A stretch of DNA of 64,000 bases from Euryodendron excelsum (Eukaryota > Streptophyta > Magnoliopsida > Ericales > Pentaphylacaceae). Shown piece by piece: positions 1-10,387 of this stretch; positions within the stretch are counted from its first letter, which is position 1; each line of letters begins with the position of its first letter. The notes below the pieces were generated by a model. That model saw only the letters and a list, made by a program, of their open reading frames with translations. It was not told the DNA's origin and ran no database searches. The stretch is from NCBI GenBank assembly GCA_033060915.1, contig CM065388.1, positions 28,732,001-28,796,000 of the forward strand, in the 5' to 3' direction. The position numbers and the translations under genes were made by a program.

Positions 1-929
1 TCGTATTTAAACTCTAAATTTCAAAGTTCATCTTTCATTTTTGATAAATGAATTAATAAATGGAATGAATGAATGTATGTTCCTACTAAAATGGTAAAGT
101 ATCTACATACAGGGGTAAAACCCCTATCTCCAAAAAGTAAGCCAAATCCATCATATTTAGTTTCCCTCTCAAAGTAAGGGCACCCCTAGGACATACATTG
201 CATAAAAACTTTCAAATCGAGACGCTAACTTATTTTTTGTTTCTTGCCTTCTATCCTTCCTCCCTCATCTTCGAGTACCAAAAAAACAAAAGCAGAAGCC
301 AGACAAGAAAGGGGGTCTTTTTAACCATTCACTTACTATTATCATGTTGCTCACATATTGACTTCTATAATGCTTATTCATCCATATCAAATCCAAGATA
401 AGAGTTTCAAGAAACTCAAGTCATTGCATTCTTATGCATTTATCAACCATAGAGAGAAATGAGCAGTCCAATCTCATGTTAATTGAACCTATCGAAACTC
501 CTAAGGGTTCCTTAACTCTAAGGATGCATGGCATGCATAGAACTGTGTCTCAAGAGGGGCCCAAATCCCTCTCCATTCGTGGTGGCGGGATTGCCCAAAC
601 AAAGAAGCATCAACTAGCCCATGCCAAAGAGGTATTGTATTACATATAGGGGCAAAATCCTGTCTCCAAAATGGACCTAGCATCATGCTTAGATTCCCCC
701 AATTAAGGGACCTCCATAAGACATGCATCCATAAAACTTCCAACTCCACATGCTAATTGTGTTTTGTTTTTCTTTTTCTTTTTTCAGGTCACAGAGCATA
801 AGCGAACTCATGGAACCCTTCTAACATTTCGCCCAATTCAAACTCATGCAAAGGATAAGCCTGGTTATTGGAAGAGGCCGAACCTACATTAAGGAGTAGG
901 AAGAACTAACCATCCATCTACAAGACATC
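1..929 (+). mobile_element. E0 internal region, leader part, left of S1
   Basis: Non-coding internal sequence of the outermost + strand element (E0), whose 5' LTR lies left of the window. It aligns by eye with the E2 leader (about 39640-39870: the phrases around 'gtctacatgcaggggcaaa' and 'catgcattgcataaa') and, reversed, with E1 at about 20000-20900. The block occurs twice in E0 (about 100-230 and 640-760), as in E1, but once in E2. No gag follows: the sequence runs straight into the part that lies after gag in E2. Bases 925-929 (ACATC) are the left target duplication of S1. I see no convincing open frame. Confidence 0.75.
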
Positions 930-1112
930 TGTAAGCACCCCATTTTTGACCGCTCAGCAATCTACACTCTGTCCAGACTTGTTTTCAAGTCATTGTGGGC
1001 GTATTCCAATAGAAACCGATTATCTAAGTCCAAATCCCATCTGTCCATCGCTTCGTGGGCCCGCCAAGCCCAAATAGAGGTAAAATGATCAAATGCCCTT
1101 AGGGGCATTGTT

Positions 1113-1498
1113 CTTTCTAACTCCAACTCCAATCCCTCTCTTGAGATAGTTTATTCCTCGAGACGGTCCTAATTCAAGCACGTCTTTTCGAAGACGATAA
1201 GTCCCCTTTCCAATCCCTCTCTCGAGACAATTTATTCCTTGAGACGGTTCCAATTCAGGCACGTCTTTTCGAAGACGGTAAGTCCCCTTCCCAATCCCTC
1301 TCTCGAGACAGTTTATTTCTCGAGACGGTTCCAAATTAGGCACGTCTTTTTGGAGACGATAAGACCCCTTTCTAATCCCTCTCTCGAGACAGTTTATTCC
1401 TCGAGACGGTTCCAAATTAGGCATGTCATTTTGGAGACGATAAGACCTCTTTCCAATCCCTCTCTCGAGATAGTTTATTCCTCGAGACGGTCTGAGTA
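1113..1498 (+). repeat. 81-bp tandem array in S1 U3
   Basis: The phrase TTTATTCC (or TTTATTTC) recurs at 1150, 1231, 1312, 1393 and 1474, an exact period of 81. Each unit holds TCTCGAGA, CCTCGAGACGG and the stem-loop CGTCTTTTCGAAGACG or a variant. Because 81 is 27 codons, long apparent open frames run across the array on both strands; they are periodicity artefacts, not genes. Confidence 0.9.
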
Positions 1499-1622
1499 GC
1501 GGAAATACTCGCAAACATTACAATCGTCTGAGTAGCGAAAATACTCGTAAACAGGTCGATATAGGGAATTGCCAACAATCCCCTATGTCACGACGACCAC
1601 CATCAGAGTGGCGAAAACACTC
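1494..1622 (+). repeat. Three 17-bp inverted repeats in S1
   Basis: GAGTAGCGGAAATACTC at 1494-1510, GAGTAGCGAAAATACTC at 1530-1546 and GAGTGGCGAAAACACTC at 1606-1622. The arms pair as GAGTA/TACTC in the first two and GAGTG/CACTC in the third, so both arms changed together. The same module is hugely expanded in S2 and S3. Confidence 0.8.
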
Positions 1623-1744
1623 AAAACCCAGGTCAACACCGGTGCTTGCTAGCCCACTTCGGTGAAAAATGACCAAACTGCCCCTTGGGCCTTTTCCGAG
1701 ACTTTTCGATCAAGGTGGCCATTTTACCCCTAGGCATCCGAACG

Positions 1745-2400
1745 CCCCGGGAACCACACCGGCTTTGGGTATCAAACCGGTAACCTCTTGAGATTGCTTC
1801 TTATATTATTCTCAACCTTTCTTTATCTTTTCGGATCGTTCCAAGTCAGTTCCAGTAAACCCGGTGCAAAATAACCGTTTTGCCCCTGGCAGGCCGATCT
1901 CCTTTTCTGACCACACCGGCTCTGGGTATCAAACCGGTAACCTCCCAAGAATGGTTCTTATAGTATTCTCAACCTTTCTTTATCTTTCCGGATCATTTCG
2001 AGTCAGTTCCGGCAAACTCGGTGTGAAATGACCGTTTTGCCCCTAGAGGGTCGGTCGCCTTTTTTGACCACACCGGCTCTGGGTATCAAATCGATAACGT
2101 CCCGAGAATGCTTCTTATAGTATTCTCAACCTTTCTTTATCTTTCCGAATCGTTCCGAGTCAGTTCCAGCAAACCCGGTGCGAAATGACCGTTTTGCCCC
2201 TGGAGGGCCGGTCGCCTTTTCTGATCACACCGGCTCTGGGTATCAAACCGAAAACCGTTGGGAACATTCTGAATAATGTTTTCAAATCTCAAGTCTTCTT
2301 CTGGGACAGTCTGAGTTCGTCCCGGCAGCTTTCCAACCCGATCGACCATTTTGTCCCAAACGGCCTGGTCAACCCTTCCGACACATCTTGTCCTCATTTT
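1745..2400 (+). repeat. 157-bp tandem array in S1 U3
   Basis: The phrase GGCTNTGGGTATCAAA starts at 1761, 1918, 2075 and 2232, a period of 157 bp. Each unit has ACCGG...CCGGT inverted arms around that phrase and a second conserved phrase, AAATGACCGTTTTGCCCCT. Equivalent arrays lie in every family LTR here: E1 13975-14540 and 55280-55860, S2 27230-28010, S3 35990-36610, E2 29215-29690 and 48230-48840. Confidence 0.85.
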
Positions 2401-2607
2401 TCAAGTCAAATACCTCCGGAACACTATTCTAAGTGTTCCTGCTCTTTTACAGCCTTCCGGGTCATTCCCGGCCTCTTCAAATCATTCCCGGACTTTCCGG
2501 AGTCACTCCTAGTGAAGCCAAGCTAAAAATTGCATGGTAGTCACTAGTACAGGCGCCCAAATTTAGTCAAAGATACGTTGCTTACCGACCTTAAACATTT
2601 TCTAAAT

Positions 2608-2733
2608 GGCTGGTGCCACTAGTAGTGGCGCCAAGCCAAAAAATGGCCTGGCATCACTCCTAGTGGTGCTAGTGTAAAGTTTGGCCTGGCGCCACTGCAA
2701 CAGGCGCCAGTGTTGTCCAACCTCTATAAATAC
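2608..2733 (+). promoter_or_regulatory. S1 LTR core promoter with GGCGCC sites and TATA box
   Basis: Several copies of GGCGCC-type palindromic sites (about 2611-2710) are followed by TATAAATAC at 2725-2733 inside CTCTATAAATACAGAG. The same layout, with a TATA box 50-90 bp from the last GGCGCC site, occurs in all family LTRs. Transcription is inferred to start about 30 bp further on, near 2755-2765. Confidence 0.7.
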
Positions 2734-3639
2734 AGAGCCTCTTCCAATGTGAAAGAGGTCCACAAACTTAGTCTAGAAATCATATAATTCGATAAATAGA
2801 GCTCATGCACTCCCTATTGGAGAGTCGTAAATTCAGTCTAAAAATCGTCTATTTCGATACACAGAGCTCGAACACTCCCAAAACCCTAGCTTCCCTAGGT
2901 CTTCCAAACCCTAGCCACCCTACACAACCCCAAGCCTCATATACACTCCTATACACCCCCATACACTGATACACTAGCCTTCAACCCTCCTTTGAAGACT
3001 TGAAGAGCTGCAATCTAAAGCTTGACGACAACTCTTGAAGATTGAAGACGAAGATCAAGACGAAAACCGAAGACCGAAGACAAGCAAGGCGCACAAAATA
3101 AACAAGACATATGGTAGGCTTTCTCTTTAAATTTCCGCACTTCCCCCTCTCTCTTCTCTCTCCTAACCCACTTGGGTTTACTCTATTTTAATCCCCCATC
3201 TCTTTCCCCCCCCCCCCCCCTTTCTTTGCATGTTTGAAACAAGGGGACTCCCGGACTATATGTAGGATTGGGCTATTGGAGAGTCACTGTATCAGGGGCT
3301 TTCTTCTAGTGTCCAACCCCCTTGATTATGTGGTGAAGCCTTAACCTTGTATGTTCACGACCCCAAAATTGCATTGTGCATATCATGGTCTTGGATCTTC
3401 CAAAAGTCCTTTTCAAAGTTGTTTTCAAAATCATTTTCAAACTTGTTTTCAAAATTGCATCAAAATCTCCTTTTTCAAAACATGTTTTCAAAATCACAAT
3501 CCTAGGGTGATTCTAGCTTTTCCATGGCTAGCGTTGCTTTAGGAAAGTGTTACATTCAAAGTGACTTTTATGGTCCATATTTTCAAATTTTATTGTTTTC
3601 AAAACCATTTTCTTAAAGTGGTTCTAGCCTTCTTATGGT

Positions 3640-5095
3640 TAGAATCACTTTAGGAAAGTGAGACGTTTTTATACTTTCCTAAAAACTCTCTCCAACAATC
3701 TACTTCCAAAAATCCTTCTAAAAAACTCTCTTTCCAAAATCTTCCCTCTAGAAACTCCTCTCTAGGATTTCCTTCCAAAAACGTGTTTCCAAAAACGCAC
3801 TTTCCAAAAATCCTTTTTCTTGGTGCCCAAGTCAAGCCTTAGAACCCACAATTAGGAAACCCTAATTTTCTTTCCAAAAACATGGTTTTCAAACTTGCCT
3901 TAAAACCTAAGTTTCCAAAATCTCTTGTTTTCACATCAAAACTATACACATTTTCAAAACCTCTTTTCTACGTCAAAATTTTACACTTCCAAATCTAGGG
4001 TTTCTAGAAACTTTCCCTTTTCCGAATCCTTGTCAAATCCAATCTTCTCGTTTAGGAAACTAGATCCCGTCCTTCATTTTTGGAAACAAAATCAAACATT
4101 TGCTTTTAGAAACCAAATCCAATCCCTTCCTAATCCAACTCTTTCCTAACTCAAATCCTTCCTAAACTTCTACTTTCCTAAATCTTAAGTTTCCAAAACT
4201 TGAACATAAAAATCTTTCCTAAATTTTAAAACTCAATTTCCAAATCTTTCCTAATTCAACCATTTCCTAATTCTACCCCTTTTCAAATCTTAACTTTTCA
4301 AATCTAAGCTTTCAAATCTTTCCTAAACTTAAACCTTTCCTAATCTCAAGATTTTCTAAAACTCAAACTCTAAAAGCTTTCTTAAGTTAAAACTTTCTAG
4401 ACCCAAATCTTTCCAAAATCCTAGCTTTCAAAATTTCAAATCTTTCCAAATTCAAGGCTTTCCAAGTTCAAAACTTTCTTAAGTTAAGACTTTTTAAATC
4501 TAAAAACTTTCTAAATTCTAAACTTTCCTAAAACTTCAAATCTTTCCAAATCTAAAATTTTCTAAACTCAAAACTTTCTTACTTTCAAAACTTCTCTATT
4601 TCAAAACATTCCAAACTTTCCAACTTTCAAAACTTCATAATTTCAAATTCTTTCCTAAAATGAAAACTTTCCCAATTCGAACACTTTCCTAAATTGAAAC
4701 TTTTCTAAAACGAAACTTTCCAAAAATGAAACTTTCTTAACATATCTTAATTCAAAGCTTTCGTAAATTTAAATTTTCCTAAATCAAATCTTTCCTAAAA
4801 TGACACTTTCCTAATTTGAAACTTTCCTAATTCAACGCTTCCTAAATCCAATCCTTTCCTAACTCTTCCAAGTCTAATATTCAAGTCAATTCTTTTTCAA
4901 AATCTTTCCAAGTCAAATCCAATCCTTCTTTTTGAAGTCTTTAAGTCTAGGTTTTCTAAAACCGAGTTTTCCAAAGTCAAGTCTTTTTAAATCTTTCAAT
5001 CAAAATTCAATCTCTTCAATTCCAAAATTCTAAATTCCAAATTTCAATCTTTTATTCTAAGTTCAAATCAAATCCTCTTTCCAATCAAAATCCAA
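3640..5095 (+). repeat. G-poor TTTCCTAA-rich tract of the S1 LTR
   Basis: About 1.45 kb of degenerate short repeats of the type TTTCCTAAATTCAAAAC on the transcribed-sense strand, with almost no G. No open frame of interest. All LTRs of the family have it; on - strand copies it reads as AGGAAAGTTTTGAAATT (for example 11480-12850). At its upstream edge are the stem-loops CTAGC-TTTTCCATG-GCTAG and a TTCTAGCC...GGTTAGAA pair (about 3510-3650). Confidence 0.8.
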
Positions 5096-7289
5096 CCTTC
5101 TATTTTCAATTGGACTCTTGTCCGAACTACGACTGACCTGATTCCTCCAAAAGGATACGTAGGCAACCCTCATGGGTGCGGTCACAACATCTTTCAAATT
5201 TCCAATTTCACAGCATTTTTCAAATATCAAATTCCATAACTTTTTTCAATTTTCTATTTCCATATTTTTCAAAACTCAAATTCTACAATCTTTTCAAATT
5301 TCCAATCAATTTTCAAATTTCTGATTTCAAATCTCTATTTTCAAAACCTAAAATCTTCTTTCCAAATTCAAACTTCTATCTCTTCCTTTTCAAATCAAAT
5401 CAAATCTCTTTTCAAATCTATTTTTAAATCGACTCTCTTCTATTGCTCTTGCATATCATGCATCATGTTAGTTTCTTTTCAAATATTATTTTTCAAAGTG
5501 GATAGGATTGAACATTAGTTAGTTAAAGACTCTCATAGGTGAATCTAGAGTAGATTGACATGTAGGTACCGAAAGGGCAGGGTAGGATGATGGCTTAGTG
5601 CGTCTTCCCTACACGTAACCAACCTCCAAACCTAGAATCACTGTTTTCAAATACCAAAAGGAGTTATTTTTCAAAAAGGGCTTAAATGTTTTCCAAAGGT
5701 TGCCAAACAACCTGTTTTCCTAAAAACCCTCTCTTGAGGAGATCTTTTCAAAACCTTTTTCAAAAACCCTAAGAGTAGTCTTCGGATTATTCTTAGTTTT
5801 TAGGTGACCTGACTCACCTTAATCAAGTTAGGTGGCGACTCCAAATCTTTTTCCAAAAGCCCTTTATTCAAATCAATTTTCAATTCAAACCTAGTCGCAC
5901 TCATTCTTCTAGGAGGGTGAGTTCTAACGAGAGAGTACAACATTTTTCCCGTTTGTGTGTGTATTCCTCGAGTGCGAAAAATCTAGGCACAACAACATCC
6001 ACACCATGTCGTGATAATCACCATTTGAAAAGTTCTGTCAGACCTATGCATTGCCATAACAGAATCCTTTAATTTCCAAATGCATGCCAAACCTTGTAAA
6101 CAATCTGTTAATTCACCCTCCGTTGTCTGGTGATACACTTAGTGAATGGAGCACCAAGGAGGTTGGCATAGTCTCGAAACCCTATTAAGGGTTCTCACCC
6201 AAAAGGTCCACAAGAAAAGGGAGGTTTTCACAAGATTCATCTATTTTCTTTTCATCTTTCTATTCCTTGCATATCTTATTTAAATGAATACTGCATGTCA
6301 TGCCATCATGTTTTGAAATGATAAAGAAGTAGTTCTCAATTTATTCCCTTTATCTCATACTCTTGTGGATGATTATGACTTTTAGGGATTCTTTCCTATT
6401 TTTAATGACTCGACTTAAAGGATGAGATAGCATGGGCAATCCATTCAATGGGGGTTAGAACCTTCGAGAGACAAAAAGAGAGTGAGAGATAGGAGGAAGA
6501 CAGATTTAACAAAGAAGTGTAGAGTTTATTGAAGAGGCAACACTCGAGTGATATCCTGGCTAAGTGATGGGTAGCCAAGTCTTCAAAATGATGAGAAACC
6601 ATTGTTTTATTTATCCAAAAGAAATAAACATTACCCTTTGCTCAGCCTACTAGAGCTATAAGTGATTTCTATTCAGATATCCCCAAACCAAGAACCATCA
6701 CCCACATTGAGGTAAGCACGGAGTAGTTGATTTGAAAACATATGTAGGGGTTCACTGGCAGAAACACACCATCTCTAGGAATATTATCTAAATTTCGTAC
6801 AAAGATTTTATGGACTAAGCAATTCAATTTGAAATGATGAGAGCCTCTTAATTCTGCTACCACAAACAAAGAAAATCCCTTTGCAAAGCCCACTTGAGCC
6901 GATTATGTTTCTCAAAAAAACTAACGAGATGATCACTGCCCGCATTGGGTTAAGGCAAAAGTCATGAGTATGAACTAATGAGCAACGATGAAAGTGATGA
7001 TTTTAGAGAAGTTATGGCATCAAAGGCATCTCTAGTGAAGAAGATATTATGTTTGTGGTGATCTTCAAAAGAAGATAATGTCATCCAAAAATATAAATGA
7101 AAAGCTGCCATCTTTAAAGTCAACTTACGATCAAATTCTTGATGAAAAATCCTATTCAGAAGGGAGAAAAGGGTCTTGAAGAACAAAAAGAGTATGATGG
7201 AAAGAAGAAAGTAGTGAATGAAAGTTAAATTGCCGAAAATGATCATTGGTCTTTTGAAACTTCACAAGTGATAATGTTTGAGCATTTAT

Positions 7290-7620
7290 CCCCTTTCATT
7301 CATAAACCTCTTAACCTAGCCTACATTATGGTCCAAATCAAAGTTCTCTCTGATAAAAGAAAATTGTTTAGTCCAAATAAGCATGAACAATACCAAGACA
7401 AGTAGTTAAAAAAAGAAAAGGGTGAGAAAGATGAACTAGGGAGGAATGTAGTGGCAATCTCATGCTCCAAAGTATGCTCAGATGGTTTTGGTTTGAAAAA
7501 CCCACTAAAAGAAAATCTTTGAGAGTAAATATCCATTTGTTTCTTACAACCCCTAAACCCAGCCTGCATTACAGTCCTAAAAGAAGTCTTATTGGATTGA
7601 GTGCCAAGCTGTTTATTACT
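7290..7620 (+). repeat. Two copies of a ~240-bp repeat in E0 internal region
   Basis: The phrase CCTACATTATGGTCCAAA (7320) recurs about 240 bp later as CCTGCATTACAGTCCTAAA (7562), each followed by AAGT-C/T-T-T and a GATTGA-like block. E1 has three copies (18000-18510, reverse strand) and E2 two (about 43170 and 43376), with spacings of about 205-240 bp. Confidence 0.6.
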
Positions 7621-7929
7621 ATGCAAAGGGCATGCGATGCGAGTTGTCGCTTAAGACATGGTGACATTTTGAAAAATCTAAGAGAGAAAACCAAGTGAGG
7701 TCAGGAAAACCCCAAACAGCAATCCTATAGAAAATAATGATAAGATAGTAGATGACAAACCAAAAGGTTAAGATCCTTGTAGAATGGTGCAAATGCTATC
7801 ACACCTCGATGAGAATGAGACAAAATCGAATAAGGCAGAATCCTAGAAGGGAAACAGAATCTTGAGAGTATGGGTTCTGGGGCAATCTTGGGACATTCTT
7901 TGTAAATCGCCTATATACGTGCAGTACTA

Positions 7930-8130
7930 ATGCATCCATGACATGTATAAGTTGTACATCTATTAAATTCCTGTGTAGTTTGTATCTATTTATGCATTCA
8001 TAAAAAATAAAAAAAATAGAACATGCATTCAATTCTATTTTTGTATATACATTAATCAAAAAGTATGACATGCATTCAATTCCATTCCCATATGTGCATT
8101 CATCGAAAAGTATAACATGCATTCACCCAT
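7930..8130 (+). repeat. Degenerate ~60-bp ATGCATTCAATTC repeats
   Basis: Phrases such as ATGCATTCAATTCCATTCCC and GCATTCATCGAAAAGTAT recur roughly every 60 bp. The same degenerate array, reversed, is in E1 at 17335-17640. It lies just outside the antisense gene. No function is suggested by the sequence. Confidence 0.55.
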
Positions 8131-8759
8131 TTATCTATGTATTTTTAGAATTGGTATAAATAAATTGTTTTTGGATAAAAACTTGCTTTATGTCTTTCTC
8201 TCTCTATCTCAAATAGGGAATAAGAAACGAAGCAAAGCACAAAAAGGAGCTAAAAAAAATAAAAGATAAGCACATTCCTGAGGATGCGGTGAAAATCCAA
8301 AAGGGCACTGTAGGTAAAAGAGTAGGGATGTGACAAGATACCAAACCATTGACCTTGGTGAAAACCGTCAAAGGCGCCTTGGTGTAAAAATGACAGAGCT
8401 GGGATTGGTGAAAACCCTCATGGGCGCTAGTAGTAAAAATAGCAAAAAAAAAAAAAAAAAATGGGGGCTAGGCATAAGAGAAAATCAGAGGCATGCGCAC
8501 TCCTAAAAGTCACGAGTATGAAAGTAGCAGTGAGAAAGTCAAAAGGTATCTCGAATAACATTCTCTGGATTAGTCTAAGTTAAGGCTAAAAGAAGCAAAG
8601 GTTCCCCTCTCAAGGCAATAAGTCAGTCAGAGTATCAAACAAAAAGGAGAATCAATAAATCTCAGAGTGAGGGGCAAAAATATATCTCTCTCCATCATTA
8701 TTAGAAGAGGAGTCAACTAGGGAGGGATTAATCGGCTCGACACCGCAAGAGGTGCACTT

Positions 8760-10332
8760 GAAAAAGCACCAACCATCATTGATCCAAGTCAGCCCTGCTC
8801 AAAGTCTGCACATTTGGCCAGAAGGATATCCCTCTCTCAGGTAATGGACTCTAAGGCCTCTTGCAAAGACTGAATATCAATAATATCATCCTCTAAGAGA
8901 GTGAAAACGTCTAAGGCATCTCGTGACCGCTTATGTCCCCACGAAGTACTTAAGGGTAGGCTATCATGTCTCGATCTAGCCGCTGCTAACTACATCTCTA
9001 AGGAAGCTACCTTAGTGTCTCTCACCCTCAATCGATCATATAATACCTATTTCAATCTTTAGCTTTGCCGCCTGTGACGACGTCCTTGAATAATCATAGC
9101 TGTCAAGAAATTTGTGTACCCCACAGGGGGTAAAGGAGTCTCAAAGAGTAGATTCCCCAAGCCTGCTAGGACCTAACACATATCGTCTGAGCCAATAATG
9201 GTAGTTCTCAGTCTCAAGGGGCATGTCAAAAAATGGACCGTCATTATCCACATGAGGAAGCAAAGATCTCCATGTATCCATAACTCTCTCTACCAATGCT
9301 CTTGGGATCGACGCCTCAAAGACAAAGGTAAACTCAGTCGCCAATGCCAAATAGGGAATGTCCTAACTCATACCAAGCTGCCGCAAAACTTGAATCCCAA
9401 AGAAGGGGGCAATGCCCGTAGACCCGCTAAAGGCACGAAGGCCCTCTCGAGAGGTTAAACTCTCAAGTAGTACCTACCAACCAATCCTGAACACCACCTG
9501 ACCATGCCTGATCTCATACTCTGAATGTAGTCAGCCCATGCCGTAGCAGTTTGTGGAAACCTCCCATCATCCGCTATAGCCCTCTGAGATCTCGCCAAGG
9601 AGCATATATGGTCAAGCTCAGGGTACCATGTATACTGTAATAGAGCAGTGATAAATAAGTGTTCGATTGCCCAAAGCTGAAAGAGCGTAACACATCACCA
9701 AAAGTGAGTATCAACCCTTTGCTAAAATCTAGTAAGGCTCACAAAGGTCTCTCCCACAACCATAGGAGTATAGGAGTGCCCCTCACGAACCTTAGCAAGC
9801 AATGCACGTAATCGGCAGTCAACCAAATCATCTCTTCGTGGAAAAATCAAGAAGTTCAGAAGAAGTAAAGCTAGAGCAACAATAGGAGAAATGGACTAGT
9901 CCTGAGAGGTATGCCAATCACCCGAATGGGCCCTCGTACCCTTTGCAAACTCAAAGCAGAAAAATAGGAACTTCACTGGAATGTAAGGAAACTGGGGCAA
10001 AAATAGACGAAAGAACTGTGTGACGGAGTCCAAGCTGGGATGAGACAACTGTGATGCAACCGTCAGGGAAGATAGGCCCCATAATGTCAGCAGAATCATC
10101 TCAGAAACCAAGAGAAAACCATACTCGTGCAAAGTAGGGGTAAGCTCGCACTCCTTGAAGCAGAAAAGAGACAAGCTAGGCTGCCAAAAGGAAATCACTA
10201 TCTCCATGAATCCTAGACTAAGCTGCATTGACAGGAGTGAAGCCACCCGACCAAGGGACCGGCGAAAGATATCCTCCTCGTTTGGGAGCTATCATGGCAA
10301 GCTCTCAGCCGACTCAAAATCACGTCTGCCAT
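8760..10332 (-). pseudogene. Antisense PMD-like/DUF7745-like gene of E0, broken
   Basis: Read on the - strand from an ATG at 10332 (MADVILSRL...). A segment near 10150-9900 resembles plant mobile-domain/DUF7745-type transposon proteins: the motif CELTPTLHEYGFLL, then a region ending FPYIPVKFLFF. At about 9840-9750 comes RRDDLVDCRLRALLAKVREG, and at 9350-9141 a stretch ending RLGESTL. A Leu/Glu/Asp-rich, possibly coiled-coil end (LLEDDIIDIQSLQEALE) lies near 8900-8850. Stops and frameshifts break it many times. It runs antisense to its host element, in the slot before the 3' LTR, as in E1 and E2. The N-terminal module of E1 and E2 (GDDGSE) is missing. Family naming rests on motif memory only; a conserved antisense ORF of a Tat-lineage element is the safer description. 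Confidence 0.6.
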
Positions 10333-10387
10333 CTTGAAGATAAAGATAAGAATGTTGACATGTGGTAAGTATAGCTCAAAAGGGTAA

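Larger units (their letters stand above)
930..5994 (+). mobile_element. S1: solo LTR of the Tat/Ogre-like family, + strand
   Basis: A complete LTR of 5,065 bp that starts TGTAAGCACCCC and ends GGCACAACA, flanked by the 5-bp duplication ACATC (925-929 and 5995-5999). There is no primer-binding site after it and no second LTR, so it is a solo LTR left by LTR-LTR recombination. It sits inside E0: the flanks 1-924 and 6000 onward together match the continuous stretch of E1 near 19800-20900 (reverse strand). Module order: 81-bp repeats, GAGTA-type inverted repeats, 157-bp repeats, GGCGCC palindromes, TATA box, leader with AAACCCTAG motifs, G-poor tract, and terminal block with the phrase GGATACGTAGGCAACC. 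Confidence 0.9.
5995..10387 (+). mobile_element. E0 internal region between S1 and E1
   Basis: Continues E0 after S1. About 6000-8750 is non-coding and collinear with E1 reversed (about 20000 down to 17330). Its blocks match E1 at the CCCTATTAAGGGTTCTCACC phrase (6183-6202), the GAGAGACAAAAAGAGAGTGAG phrase near 6470 and two copies of a repeat of about 240 bp. The antisense gene pseudogene follows at 8760-10332. GGTAA at 10383-10387 is the left target duplication of E1. No gag or pol is visible. Confidence 0.75.

Noticed and set aside
1089..1514. Long open frames with 27-residue repeats (also near 22880-23676, 37000-37450, 47270-48015)
   Set aside because: They come from the 81-bp tandem unit, which is a multiple of three and open in several frames on both strands. 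No conserved protein, start context or codon signal.
2185..2526. 113-codon frame recurring in each LTR (also 13954-14295, 27229-27570, 29490-29831, 35986-36327, 55281-55622)
   Set aside because: It recurs in all copies because the 157-bp array and its flank are the same sequence; it spans U3 repeats, lies upstream of the TATA box and shows no protein features. Its conserved length is mildly curious but not enough to call a gene.
2880..2945. Interstitial telomere repeat
   Set aside because: AAACCCTAG motifs are separated by unrelated sequence and never form a tandem CCCTAAA run.
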